DNA of 64,000 bases, from positions 5,767,889 through 5,831,888 of the forward strand of contig JAXIVH010000010.1 in assembly GCA_036785325.1 (NCBI GenBank), given 5' to 3'. The DNA is from Urophycis tenuis. Lineage: Eukaryota > Chordata > Actinopteri > Gadiformes > Phycidae. Position numbers and translations under genes: made by a program. The notes under the pieces were generated by a model, which was not told where the DNA came from, searched no databases, and was given only the letters and a program-made list of their open reading frames with translations. Positions 1-13,931 of the stretch are shown piece after piece (within the stretch, counting starts at the first letter, position 1; each line of letters begins with the position of its first letter).

Positions 1-788
1 CAGGCTTTCTGAGTGGGATTCATCTTTGATGTTGCCTTCACAGCAACAATCTCTGATCCCTCTTTCTCACTGTGCCAATTTCCTTCGACTCATAATGCAC
101 CACGTATCCTTCCGGCGATGTAAAGACACTGGTGATTTGAAAAGAAAGCCAATCATAATAGAGCAGCGATTTAATTAGCATGGCTAAAAACCTGTCTTGG
201 CTCTGAGCCCCCCAAAAAAACAAAACAAAAATTACCATGGCACATACGCAGTGTTTATGATATAATGATATCATATCTTGTGTGCCGCATGGATTTGACG
301 TCCCACGAGATATGTGGAAATACAAAAAAAAAAAAAAAAAAAGAAGCTGCATGCTCAGTCAGAGAAGTTAGATATGACAAAGTGACTTTGGCGAAGTCGT
401 GGTCTATGTGGAGTCGTGTGGGCACAGCAGGCCCACCGAGGCTCTTCACAGCCCCCTGCTTCGCTTGCATCACTCAAGATCCTCGATTAGCGGAGGCCTT
501 GAAGCTGACGACTGGTACCTCATTGGCCTCAGGACACTGAGGGAATGGAGGTTCATACATTTCCCCGTTTGTGGGACAAATAAAGGGTTTTCTTATCTTA
601 TCTCATCTTTTGACTACACATAGTAATGTTCAAGTTATGTCGTTTGCCGTGAGATTGGTTGGAATCGAATCAGATTTGACCATAATTGCATCATCATTAT
701 GACATACAGTATGTCAGCATTAGAATACGTGATTGAAGGATTTAAGAATTGTCCTAATTGCTAAACTTCACATACATCATCACATACA

Positions 789-846
<58 letters not shown>

Positions 847-3800
847 TGGGTTATAGTAGTATGACCTGCTGACCTGCATAAGTGTGACCTTTGTGATTGA
901 AGTATGTTGGACATTTTCCATTTTCCCAAATTACATATGGAGCTGGAAAGGACAGAGTAATGATTAATAGGCAACAGCAAAACTACATAAGAAAGCACAT
1001 GCATTTCAAATGTGTCTGCATTTCCTGGTTCTCTTGTTTCAAATTTTTTTTTATCATTCCAAAATATTGTTGCTTCCCTGAAAAATGTCAGATGATGTAG
1101 CAGCTTCTCGTTATCCCAGTTACCCGAACAAGAAAAGCAAATGCCCCCATTTCTAATTCTCTTTCTCACACTCTCACTGCAAAGTCATGTCGGAGCCCTT
1201 GACAGATTGCAGCAACCTCAATACACACCTGTGGAAGTGCCTCATTGACAATCCAGGTAATGGAACTAGCCACAGCTGATATCAAATGAGACCAAGAGAT
1301 CATGCTGTGAGACCTACGACAATGTCATTAAATCTACTAACAACAAAACTAACTCCTAACTAAGGCCTGACTTATCCCGGACCAGCAGAGGGAGATGACA
1401 CAACTACTGTGGAAATGGACAATAGTGTTTGGCAGGAAGTGCTATCAAGATAGTCAAATTATATTGGTAACCATTCAGTTATTGAATAGACTTGTTATTA
1501 TTATACTTGTTATAGGTTGTTGAATACTCAATTCAAATTGGTTTTGCGATTATTTCTGTATGACCACAGCTATATGTAACAGAACGTTGCCATGGACGCT
1601 ATTCACAACTGTAGATTTTTTTTAATTTTTTTTAAAATATAATTTAAAAAAAATTATCAATACAATATTGTTGTTGTTGTTATACTTTGTGTCGAAGGAT
1701 TTGAGTTCTTTAGTAAGCCGTGTATTCACTCACCTACATCACCCAGAAGGGTTTGCAATAATGACCTGCTCGCTGTACATTATCCATTACTTATTAACCA
1801 GACCAGTGTTGTCCTCCAAGGCGGCCATATTGTACACAAGTGGGTACTGGTACTGAAAGACCAGAAAAAAAAAACTGCTTCTACCACCCCTGAGCCTGTA
1901 TGGCATGTGGAGTAGATACTCTTTGGCCTCTGTCTTATATCCGAGGCTGTGGGTTGCATGCTACACATGCTGACTTACAAAGAAGCTGTTGCTTTGCCTG
2001 TCACATGTCTATCAACTCGAAGATGTGGGCCTGAATATAAAATCCATTGAGTGTATTTTTAGTTTTTCTAATCTTTGTCAGCTTCCACATGTACACACAT
2101 TTGGCTTTCGTAATAACTTGATTATTGTAAAGATTATCATTAAGTGTGCAGCTCCCAGCATCTAATTTAGAAGGGATTTCAACATGCACAGTTGGAGTAT
2201 AGGCTTACTGGTTCCCCTGTTGTGTTCTATTCGTCATCATACGACTGCTACCCAACACAAAACCGCCAGACTTCACAGCATGTAGTTAATGATATTTGTA
2301 TATCCAGAACGCTGTCATTAATTACACAGAAATTGATGCATTTTTTGTTCAAAAAGGTTGAGAACAAAAGCAAAATGAGCCACAAGCAAACAGAAATGTG
2401 TATTTTTGTTTATGTTGGGATTTACATTTTTGCAAACTTGGAAATTTGGTAGTCTGCACTTTCTTGTGTCAAATAAACATTTTTAATCCTTTGGTTACTT
2501 GAAAAATAATTCAGCAAAGTCTAATCATTCCAGCTAATCATTCCAATATATTCAAAAGGAATCTAATTCAAAACTCATCAAATCAAAATACAACTATTCA
2601 AATTCCATAGACCTTTTGAATCTGAAACAGACAATGTGAATTGGATTAAATTGAATGAATATCCAGATTTTCTAAAGCTTGCAAAATCGACTCAGAAAAT
2701 ACACCCTTATAACCAGCTATTTCAAGAACCTCTGTTCTCTCAACGCAATCTTTTGTCTGCATTTGATTTTGTGTTATATTCAATTCAAAGTGCCACTGCA
2801 AAAAAGTTAATAGTTGCCTACAATACATTGTACTCAAAACAAAGACCAAATTGCATTAATGGTTAGATTGTGCAGGAGAAACAGCACTGACCAAAGCTTT
2901 ATGAGGATACCAAGTCTGCCAGGCAAAGAGAAAAGCAACTGGATACAGCCAAAGAAGCAATAGTCTGATTACCACTTCTTGCTGGTAGAAAAGCAGACTC
3001 CCGGCTGCAATGCACTTGCCCAGTTCTGTTGTTTTATTCATAATGATTAATGTAAAGAGATATCCAATGTTAATATATAAATGTGTAAGACATATGTGAC
3101 CAGAACTGAGCCGTGACAATGGTGGCTCAATGTTTTACTTAATCCGGCAAGGCTGGGTCATTAAATGCCCAAGCCACGACTAACACAAGAAGAGTAAGTA
3201 CATGTTGGCTTCATTAAAAGGATTTACACACTCGCTATCATCATTCCATGTGTAAGTCCTGCTGTAGTTCTGTTTGGCCAAAGGCTTCAGTCAGAGCTTC
3301 TGTGGTGGGGGATCCTACCTTCGTTAATCATTTAGGGAAGGCAATTTGCTGAGCACCTGTCCAAGGCAGGAGGCTATTAGGGCCTTCAATGAAAAGGGAA
3401 CGGTGCACCTAATGGTTGAGGAACAGTGGTCGTTTAACAGAATATTGCTTCCCTTGGATTGTTTGATGAGTCAGTGTGGCCATGGGGCAATACTCTTGCC
3501 GGGAGGACTGCGGCGGTGTTCAGTCTGTCATTCGGAGCGGTTACTCCCAGGCGAAGTGTGTACTTAGTCAAGGCAGTGCTGCTGATGGTGATTAATGAGC
3601 GGCCCCCTTGCTTCCTTTCCCCTGACCTGTGCCCCGACCATCTCTCTGCGTTGAAGGGAACCTCACAGATAGCATCGATGTAGCTGTAGGAAAAGGTGTC
3701 TCAGGGGAGTGACTCCACTGCCCTCTTCATCCCAACCCACACAATCTAACTGCAGTACTATGGCGAGGAGAGTGAATGAGCACTGCTGTTGTTTTCCCCC

Positions 3801-4707
3801 CGAGATTTAAATCTGCTTTCGCTTTTCTTCTCATTATCGCCTTGATGCCGATTAGACGTATTTCAACTGCCCTTGCACTAGCACCGCAGCAATGTTAATC
3901 ACACAACAACTGGAAATGTGAATGCAGGTTGCTGGCTTTGAATCTTTGAATCTTTTAATCTTCTTTTTTGAGGAGATCATAAAACACATCTCGGTCTAGG
4001 ATGTTCTCACTTGTCAATTGGCTTGGTTTCATAAGGTCTTGTTTTCCAGTTATTTACCTGGAAATTTACGAGAAGACTGACTGGTTTGTAAATGACAATG
4101 TCTGAGGTATAAATGGCTCTGCGCTTGCTGGAGGTACGTGTGCCATCTGTGGATGTCACCGCCTTACACAGTTCGGTAAGTATAAACAAGCCTTTAGCCC
4201 CCTCATTTCCAAAATGTTTCTTCTCTACCTTTGAGTGGTTAAGCCTTGTAACTGTGAGCAAAGGCTAGAGGGATAAACATTAAACTTGCCAAAAAGTCGA
4301 TAGATTCGCAAGAGAAACTGCGTATTTTCCTCATACGGTTTTGCAAACCTACTAGCCAGTTCACATGCAGTGAACAGTTCACAGTTGAAGACTTACCTAC
4401 CTCCCCACCACTGTGTGCTATGCTAAGTTTGATTCCCTCGGTAATGCATCTAGTATAATAGCTGGGAGGAGGTTGGCTGGCTCTTTGAGTTCTCTCCATT
4501 TGTGCGGCTCCGGGCTTCAACTCTCAGACAAGTAGACTGGCAGCTTCCTGCCTCACAACATACGCCACGCTGTTGCAAATACTCTCGACACCGCCTTTTG
4601 TTCCAGGCTCTTCAACGCTGATCATAGCATCAACGGGGAGGTAAAGGCATCTACCTTCAGGCAGGGGCGAACTTGACTACTGGTGGGTGTGTTTAAAATG
4701 AAAAGGC
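1..4707. other. No gene seen
   Basis: AT-rich single-copy sequence with a poly-A run (324-342) and an AT microsatellite (788-842). All open frames are short and unlike known proteins. 3280-3720 is GC-balanced and free of repeats, and might be a conserved regulatory element. Confidence 0.6.
788..842. repeat. AT dinucleotide microsatellite
   Basis: About 55 bases of uninterrupted AT, likely to extrude or melt. No gene adjoins it. Confidence 0.98.
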
Positions 4708-4735
4708 CACACACACACACACACACACAGACACA

Positions 4736-4782
<47 letters not shown>
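4708..4782. repeat. CA microsatellite
   Basis: About 75 bases of CA with two ACAG interruptions. Confidence 0.98.
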
Positions 4783-4783
<1 letters not shown>

Positions 4784-5319
4784 AAATGTTTTGAAGTTAA
4801 GCAATAGATGTATTATGAGAATTGAAGATGGAGTTGGCACCTGAATATAGACTCAAATACTGTTGGGGGTCTTCTGTAGCGTTATAAGGTCCATTAAAAG
4901 GGTTACAAATAAACGGTTATTAAGATTGTAACGAATAACTAAACACAGTATGCTCTTATTGTTATACTAATGGATGGCGATGACAATGTTTTTACCTCAT
5001 GGTCCCTTTGACCGCGAGGCCCGCGTCAATCTAAATGGGTGAAACATAGTTCCAAAGCTGTCTTCGGGCTACGTCTCTCAAGACGTCCCTTAAAAAGTTA
5101 TTACATAAATATATTCGGATATTAAGTTTCCCCCACATTTCAGTTAAATAATAATCCGTGTCAGCTGCTCACCACAGGTGCAGAAGAAGTTTACTGCCGA
5201 TGGGGTGCTGAAAGCAGTGCTGGAGAAACAGGAGGTTGTTAGCAGGGTAGGTTGTCTGTTCCGAGGAAAGACCTCTGCACATGTTATTATGTTATGCAGA
5301 GGTCCCGTCGGGCTTTATG

Positions 5320-5367
5320 GAGAGAGAGAGAGAGAGAGACAGAGAGACAGAGAGAGAGAGAGAGAGA
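5320..5367. repeat. GA microsatellite
   Basis: About 48 bases of GA with ACAG interruptions. Confidence 0.97.
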
Positions 5368-6703
5368 TCGAGATGGCACCTTCAGCATGTGAAGAGGGAG
5401 TGAAGCAGGCATAACGCCTTAACGGCACCTTAAACTTATACAACAGTCCATTTCATAACTGAAACAAGAGAAGGAAGTGGAGTGGCACATCAATGGTCAT
5501 TCCCGTCCTTCGTCTGCAAGGAGGTCCTCGTTTCATTCGGGGGAATTGCACACAAAAAACACCTTTTTTATCAATAGCCTTCACCAAAAGTGTGACCACC
5601 CAAGATAGTCCACTCTACAAACAGAGTTGAGAGAGATAATTGCATGCACATAGTCTGAAGATGTATTGTCCTGGAGAGGAATGGGTTCTATGTGGAGATG
5701 CCCGTGTTTACAGTTGACTAAATCAACAAAGCTGCATAAATTAACAAAACCTGAAATGCCAAATCTGTCACATAAGCCGATTGCTTCAACATAACATGGA
5801 AGTAATGTTAAGTCTTTTAAATATATTTACTCTATTTACAGTTCTTGCTAGGATAATAGAAGTTAGCTCAGTCAACTGGCCTGTGATAGTTACATGTTTA
5901 TCTTTGTTTACATGTTTGTTTAGGAGTTTGTTCATCAAGTGCCCCTCGAGTGTTGTAACCCTTCAGTTTCTAATTATGTTATGTTGTCCGTTATTCATGT
6001 ATTGAGTCATTGTTTAGACGATTATATTCAATTTGTAGTGAACCTATCGTATGTTACATATTAGCAGCTTTATTAGGAGAACTGTGTGCTCATTATGTTA
6101 TTAAATTACAGGCTCAGTCAGTGGGTTGTTGCAGAGTGTTCATAACTTTATAGTATACCATTATAGAACTCTAAACTAATGGGATTTCCAATCTCGGATT
6201 AATCAAGTTCAATTTATCTTACTGTTAGCTATTGCGTAATGTGCTGTGATTCCATGGGTAATGTGTTATTTATGTCCTTATACGGCTTCTTCTGTCTCCA
6301 ACAGAACTGCTCACTGCTTCTCCCTCAAGGTTAAAATGCAGCGCATGATATGAATAGTATTGATCACCTTGACGTCTTCGCCAATTGCTTTGTGTCAGCT
6401 ATAAAGCAGCATAGGCAATTTGGGATGTCTTATCAGTGACATCGCTGGTTTCCGGTGGGAGAGCTCCTGGCTAGAACATTGTTGTTCTTAGCTGTAGCCA
6501 GACTGCCTATAAGGCATCTCAGATATTCACATTGATGCCGTGCGTCTGCTGCCAAAGTTTGTGTTATTGCGAACCTTGTTGCTTTCTGTGTCTTTAATGC
6601 TGAGATTCATGCTATGTTTATGATTGATTGCAGCCTAATAAAAACACCTGAACTTTACAAAAATATATAAATCCGAAACTTGAGTGCCGGTATTTTTTGC
6701 ACG

Positions 6704-6704
<1 letters not shown>

Positions 6705-6754
<50 letters not shown>
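6705..6754. repeat. CA microsatellite
   Basis: 50 bases of nearly uninterrupted CA. Confidence 0.98.
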
Positions 6755-6757
<3 letters not shown>

Positions 6758-7639
6758 GCTTTGATCAATTCTACATTAATATAAATCCTAACTAATTATG
6801 TCTTACCCAGTTTACCATTTATGGGTGATATTAAAACCAAATCTTCTGAAAAAGGAAATGCCATTAAGTCTTGATGTCATACTATAAAGCTTGTCCATGT
6901 TTATATGGGATAGTCTTTCCGCCATGATCTCTGAATAAGGGTTCTCAACAATTAATGATGTATTTTATATTAGTGCCCATGCTTTTTATTCTTGTGCAAA
7001 GTACAAACCAGATGGCCCAAAGAAATTAGTTCTGTTGCCACCTGAACTGCAGTTCATCAATTATGATCCAGAGGGGAAATAAGTTCTACAGAAGCATTAC
7101 ATTAGCTGAAAATGTGCATTTTAAAATGTTGCACTTAGGTCAAATGTACAATGGCAGAGCACCTAAATTTGTATACTTCAATTAGGAAAGGGACCATGAT
7201 GCTAAGCAGAGCGTCTGCTTGATTACTTGATAAGTAAGAAAACAAGTAAAAAGACTAGTAGTCTATGTACCATGTTGCCAGTATTACAAATAAATAGTAT
7301 TTGTTAAATGTAAAAGTTGGCAACAGAAAAAACACATGTAAACACTGGTCAGTACACTCACAAATACCCACACACACACACACTGTTGATTTAGGATCAT
7401 TTCAGCCGCTATGACACACCATATCACATAAAAGCTTTTCAAAAGTTAATATTTTCTGATATTGTGCATGTACAATCATGCGGGCATTTATTATGACAGT
7501 ATTATGGCTAGCTATGGTTGTTATGAATGAAAAGATTTTAAATTTAGCAATTGTATTCCACAAATCCCTCAATGTACATTAGTCATATATAATGTACTCA
7601 TTATATACTTAATTTGAAGGCGGCACACTATTGTTCTTT

Positions 7640-7834
7640 ATTATTATTTATGTATGGGCTGCTTTGTGCGTTTAAGAACAGGCCGTTGAAGACAGAGAGA
7701 AAAGTGGGTTGAAGAAGAGAGGGAACGACACACAGCAGAGGACCCGGGCCGTAAATCGAACCCAGGTCGCTGCAAGGCTTATTGCCTCCACGGTTAGTGC
7801 ATTAGTAGTTGGAACCACTGAGCCACTGGAGGCA
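7640..7834 (-). mobile_element. tRNA-derived SINE
   Basis: On the minus strand it begins TGCCTCCAGTGGCTCAGTGG, an A-box-like head, with GGGTTCGATTTACG as B box about 60 bp later. It ends in a TAATAATAA tail. The copy is diverged. Confidence 0.75.
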
Positions 7835-9773
7835 GATTAATCAGACAGAGTTGTTACATTGCACCTTTTACTAATCATCACCTTTAACTAACACACGTTT
7901 TAATGGAATCAAGCTAAGATTACAGTCCACTTATGACAATATTGTCCTGGGTGCTGGGTCTTCAAGCATTTCATGAAGATTAGATAGAATATTAGATAGC
8001 AGTTTGTTTTTCTTTCCCTTGTTGCTGTTGAATGGTTTCTTGATTGGTTAGTTTGTCCTGAGTAATTTTGGGGTCGAGTCGATGTGATTTAAAATGTTGC
8101 AGAAGAGCCTCCTATGGAAGTCTTATGAATGTGTTCATTTAATGCAGAAAAGCATTCGATTCACTAAATGGAATTGTCACCTAGCTTTTTGTCAGTGTCA
8201 TATTGTACCTATTGAGTTACTTTATTGCCATTTCCTTAAGTCTTTCTCCCAATAAGATTGATAAAATAATTGCTCTTCTCCATTATGATAGACTGCTATA
8301 CCATTATGTGGAACTTGGGCATATTATGAATTATGGTTAAGTGCTTCTGGGCTGGATGCTTAGCTGGATTCCCTTCCATTTAAAGTTGAGGAAAACCACA
8401 GGGTATCCCATCTAATACTCAGTGAAGGTTATTATAACCTAAAAAAACAAAACAAAAAAAAGGAAGCTTTTCTAAGGTTTGCATTTGGTTGAAGGGAAGA
8501 GATAGCCGTTTTTACACGTTCTCCTGCTTCTTTGTGTGAAAACATAACCCACATGCACATGAAGAACTGAAAGAACAATTGATTTAATAGCACAAATGAC
8601 TCATTAGTTACCAGCGTCTGGGCCAAAAACAAAGAAATGTTCCCCGACAGGAGGATAGGAGGATAATAAGGAACATGCAGAGAGAATCATTCAGTAGAAC
8701 TTCAAAACCACAAGGATATACAAGGAAGCTCAAAAGCAATACAGTGGCACCTTGACAAATGGAATATTGGTGTGGGTTTACGCCTTAAAGCACAGAAAAC
8801 ATCAGAAAGGGCTTCGGCGGGTCTCTCAGTGGGTCACTCAGAGGTTCCCTGCCATGGCCTGCCGATGGAAACGTAATGGGCTTTTGCTTCCAGACCTTTT
8901 ATCTTGTTGAACAAAAACAGAATATACAAAAAAGGGTTTGATAAGTGTTGGCCTGTAGCACAAAAAAAAACCCCTGATAAATATGAGGTTACAGTAAAAG
9001 GGTGCACTGAGCTCGCAACAAAAACAAGGGAAATGGACCGAGGCCCCTGCAAAGCGCTCATTATTCCCTTGTGTCACTCTGAGGAGGACTCAACGACGTG
9101 ACATTTGCATACGCTGCTCATTTGCGTCAACTGACATTGACGCGACGCCACAATAATGACACTAAATTAATGTACTCGCTTTTCCACTGACTGTTTACTG
9201 GCAACGCAGTGACTGCGGTGTCACGGTTTCAGAGATGGCCCTGTCTGCAGAACGGGACCCACCACCCCTTGAGTGGGGAGACGTGCGGACGTGGCCAGCG
9301 CCACGAGGGAATATTAATGCACTGGGCCGGCCGGTGGGCCGTCGTTAATCACGCTCGCGGGCCTCCTCGCCTCAGTATTAAACATTTATTTAATTTGCAT
9401 ACAAATCAGAGCCCAAAAGTCGGCGGGCGTGATGAAGAGAAGTTGCCGCGTGCCGTGGACAGGTTGATTCGGAAATTCTCATTCCCGGCATGACAACAGG
9501 TGACGGGGTCAATTCTTTATTTTAATTTAATTTTTTAATCCTTTTCTTTTTTTTTATTCAGAATTAATTTACCTGTAGAGTTTAAAATGAATCACTGTCA
9601 AATGTAGCTTATTTGATACTACTCCCATTGTGATGTGTGATCTTTTAAACATTTATAAACAATAGTCTATGCCACCTTTTCCATGGTATTCAATCTTGAG
9701 TGCATATTTTATGCAAATTATATGATGGCATATTACATTCCTGGATGAAGAAAGTGAGGGGTTTCAGGTGTGT
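7835..9773. other. No gene seen; unique island at 8990-9490
   Basis: AT-rich to 8800. From 8990 to 9490 the sequence is GC-balanced with CpGs and homeobox-like ATTA/TAAT cores, and no repeat is recognised there. It could be a conserved non-coding element. Confidence 0.5.
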
Positions 9774-9860
9774 TTAATAATAATAATAATAATAATAATA
9801 CATTTTATTTAAAAGCGCCTTTCAAATCACTCAAGGACACTGTACAGAGTAAATTAAAAT
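9774..9860 (-). mobile_element. L2 LINE 3' tail fragment
   Basis: Reversed, it reads GTGTCCTTGAGTG, TGAAAGGCGC, AAAATGTATTATTATTATT. This matches the 3' end of the L2 copy at 26660-26731 but in the opposite orientation. Upstream L2 sequence may continue to about 10,000 but is not recognisable. Confidence 0.75.
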
Positions 9861-12816
9861 CACATAGTGAAATATACAGATCACAGGTTAAAAAGGACCA
9901 TGGTAAAAAAGATTGACATAAAAAGATTAGCTTAGTTTAGCTGCATAAATTGGGGAAGGTTATACTCCATGGCTACAGTGAACTGCAGGGGGATGCCAAA
10001 GCACACAGGTAGCAAAGTTCAAGACTTAAAATGTCTTCTACAGGTCTCTTCAAATGTAGATACAAGCACAGTATGAACGTGAAGGTCAGACTGGACTGCA
10101 AGATGGCGTGGCAGTGTGGCAGTGGAAGTGCCATGAGAGTGCACAAACACACACACACAGCTTTGGGAATCTGGAGGGAAGAGGCTGTTATGCCCCTTTC
10201 TGCAAGGGAGCAGAAGCAACAGAGGATGCAACCCTCATGGGCTTTGCAAAATGCTCAGCAACTGTTGATTGTGTGTGGGTGAAATGAGTGGGAAAACACA
10301 CACACTGGGAATTATAGATGTCCCCCAGCTTAGTTTCTGCAATTACATTAGCTGGAGCTACTTCATTTAAACTCCTACGGTTTCTTATACAACTAAAAGT
10401 CCCACACACATTGACTCAAGCTGTCTGGGTTTCACAACACAATCCATTGGCCATCAGGCGTTCAGCTAATCTGAAGTATGATTTCACATTATAATACACT
10501 GCACTAGAAAAATATTATTTTGAAAGCAATTACTCAATACTACTGTATATATACAGTATATGTATAATTAATCAGAGCATAACTTCACCATAACCTCACA
10601 AAAAAGAAATCTCTACAATGCTAGAATCAGACAGAGATGTACAGTACATGAATGATAAGCTAGGATGGCAGTGTAAATGAATGGTGTACAGTGCGGAGTC
10701 AATCGGCTGTGAACTGTGAACTACTATCAAATTCGGTGCCGGGGAGCAAACATATCTGCGCTCACTGTGGCTCTAGGCTTGGCGACCAATCATAGACGAG
10801 ATAGAACGAGACAAGCCTGATCTCGCCCATCCCTCCAGCCAATCAAATCAGTTCACGAAAAACTGACAGCCAGAGAAAACACAGTGAGGCTGAATATTAC
10901 GGACTGAATACGAATGTTTTCTGAATTATAGATGGATTTCTTTGACATGGCTACAGTATAAGATGATCTGTGTTGGATATTGATCAAACCACTAACTTGC
11001 TCACTTAAATAGATGAAAGGCTTTGAGGCAGGTGGAAAAAAACTGACTTTGAAGCAGTTGACAACTAACTGTCAAACCGGGCAGTAAGTAGCTTAAAATA
11101 GCATTGAGGTCGACAGTGGCAAAAAGGTTGCAGTCAAACGAAGCACTGAAAAAAAAAGTCTATATACATCTATATATCAAACTTGCCAGCTAATTAAGTT
11201 TGAGCTGCTTAGCCTCAGCATTGTCCCTGAGCTTGTTTGGCTGTGGAGATTGTTGCAGTGCTCATTGATAAACAGATAACCAGTTACAATTGTAGAACAG
11301 CTCGACAAACCAACAGATCCAATTTAAATAACATTCACTTATCATTAATTATTGTAGCATATAATTTTCTTCTCCCACTGCCCCACTTCCAATTCAGAGG
11401 CTTTCATTTCCTGTTCAATTTTCTCAAGTCCCTCGGGAACATCCACAGGGATGGTTAATAATGCATTCATTACAGTAGAGATGAGCCACATAAAGGATAT
11501 AAAGATGTCATGTTATTTGAATGCAGAATACACTATTGAAAGCGACTGTGTTGACTACGTTCATTATTACTTAAACAGAATCCGCAGAATAGGTTGCCAA
11601 GTCACACCATAATTCACTATTACAAAAAATAAAAAGCCCTTTTAGAATTACATACTAATGCTAAAAGTCATGGAGAGTGGTTACTTTATTATACTAATCC
11701 CAAACGGGACATTTGGGAAATAATGAATGTATACCTGGTGTAACTGTTGACCTCAAATGCAAAATAATTTGAGGTATGTTATTCCCAATCCTCAAATCAA
11801 GAGCATTCAGTATATAGCATATTGTGCACCATTTAATTTGTAACCATGTGCAGTAGGGGAGTATGAATCAGACGATGTGTGAAATAAACAGGAGCCTGGG
11901 TGGGAGCAAGGTGTGAGGTGACATGTGATTTAGGAGCCAATGAAAAATAGAAATCTCAATCGGGTGGCAAATGTGATTACAAATCACGAAGCTGTTGGCG
12001 CTTACGGCCCCAGAGAAGCCAAGCAGAAAGGTTATCAGGCATAAGGTTAGCACACAACGATAGTATAACATCCATACAAAATGGATGTGGATGAGTCACT
12101 TATGTTTTGACATATGCTATGTTACATTCAGAAAAAAATATATATACTGCAGTGAGGAACCTTCAGGGCCTTTTATGCCTAAATGAAGGCCTAAATGAAG
12201 GCCTAAATTCTGGACCAAAAAATATTAAAAAAAAATAAATATTATTATTATTATTTTTAATTTCCATCTTATTTAATTTAATACAATACATTTAATACAT
12301 TTTCTCCCATCTATGTTCTAAAGTTAAGTTTACTGTCAATTTCACATCAGCAATGAAATGGTTACTATCCTGAAAACATGTTATCCAATCAGAATCGTCC
12401 ATGTCTATCAAGGCCTGGTTTGCTGGCTCATTAATTGGCTAGGACTTCACAAATCCCGCAGAAGAAGCTATGAGTTTTGGTTTGGAGAGTGGGGGGCAAA
12501 TTGACCAATCACTGTTTGATTTCAAGTGGGCGGGACAAAAACAAAAGATCGTAGGCCTTCGCGAAGTCCTAACATAGTGGTTGAGACTCAACCGCTCTCA
12601 CCACTTGCGCCATGCGTAGTTGCACACTAAGGATTGCAACTTTAAAAAATAGTCTTTGTATTACCAGCTTTGTGTAACTTTTGGCGTATTGTGCATTGGA
12701 AATTGTATTGTAGTTTGATGATGCTTGTGAATTTATTTGTCAATGTGTGAATGATTTCTAATGCGCCGTGATTTAATAGCGCTGTCCACGGTGATTAAAT
12801 GAGCCTCGGTGTCTGT
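9861..12816. other. No gene seen
   Basis: Mixed unique sequence. 10680-10920 and 12360-12600 have the look of old DNA-transposon internal sequence (CCAATCA and GTGGGCGGGAC motifs), but no ends were found. A 12-bp direct repeat, GCCTAAATGAAG, occurs twice at 12178-12201. Confidence 0.5.
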
Positions 12817-13931
12817 TACGTTCACTATGTTATTGGGTTAAGTTCACTATGTCACGTGTGTTCATCAGCAATGTAACGCAGGTGAAGTGAAAGTGGGAGG
12901 TTCACTTACCTGATTGAAGCGTGGGCCAATCAAGAGTTGAAGCATTAAACGATAAAATCCCAAAGCGGCGGGTGGAACCAGTAGTAAATGAGCACAGGCT
13001 ATAAACTGCAACTAGCACTAGTTTGTGCATATTGTCTCGTCAGGAGAGATGCGCCACCGGTAAGCTGTTTCTGTCCATTAAGCCGCAGTTTAAGGTTGTT
13101 TGTTTATGCTACCGCTGTGCAGCCGCTGGGTATGTGCGCGGTTTGTATATGTGATAACTTGGTTATTGGTTACTGTGGTCACGCTGATAAAACATTGTCT
13201 GATTTATAGTGTCCGACACTTTATTGTGGTAAATGTTTTAAAATTGTAGCATCAGTAATGTTACCTGAGAATACATCCTGTTTGTGGTGCAGGCTGGGTA
13301 ATGTAGTCAATCGCTTTACATAGGTAATGGTTTGCTATGCTCAGCGTTGCTACTTCAAACTACACTCACGGTTTGCACTTTAGACCAACACACTAAAAGC
13401 ACTTTTATGGATTTCGCTATTGGTTAAATGTGTAGCATTGACATTGATGTACATTTGGTTTAAGTAATTTACTTGGCTAATTTGTGGCAATACAATGTGG
13501 CTTGTGTATGGCAGTACAATGTTTAATGTATGGTTAATGTTTAATGTGCAATGTTGCTTGTGTGTGCAATTGTTGCATATTCAGTTTAAACACTAATTAT
13601 ATTATACTATATCATATATTATACTATATTATTATAACTCTAAATACCGACTCTATTGTGATTTATATTTGTATATTATGCAGAATTTATAGTACTTTAT
13701 GCATGTGGCTTTCAATATTGCTGTTAACACCATATCCTTTCTATTCTACAGGTTTATAACCTACTATTATTATTGTGGACTAAAACAACTGTATAAGAAA
13801 AATCAAACGAAGTAAATAAAAAACCACAAAGAGTTAAAACAACGTGTCTTCTTCTGGTGCCCCGTTCGGTGGGGAGAATCTGCAAAGAACCGAACAGTGT
13901 CCGTGTCAGCAGCGTCACGGGGTGACATTCT
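12817..13931 (+). mobile_element. Possible solo LTR
   Basis: It starts TGTTACGTTCACT and ends GGGGTGACA, giving TG...CA ends with a short imperfect inversion. Inside are a TATAAA-like box near 13000 and a polyadenylation signal AATAAA near 13815, in LTR order (U3, R, U5). No flanking duplication is visible, and no gag, pol or env sequence adjoins it. It could instead be another kind of repeat, or a promoter. Confidence 0.35.

Larger units (their letters stand above)
4783..7639. other. No gene seen
   Basis: AT-rich sequence apart from the two microsatellites listed. No exon, tRNA or known repeat was recognised. Confidence 0.6.
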
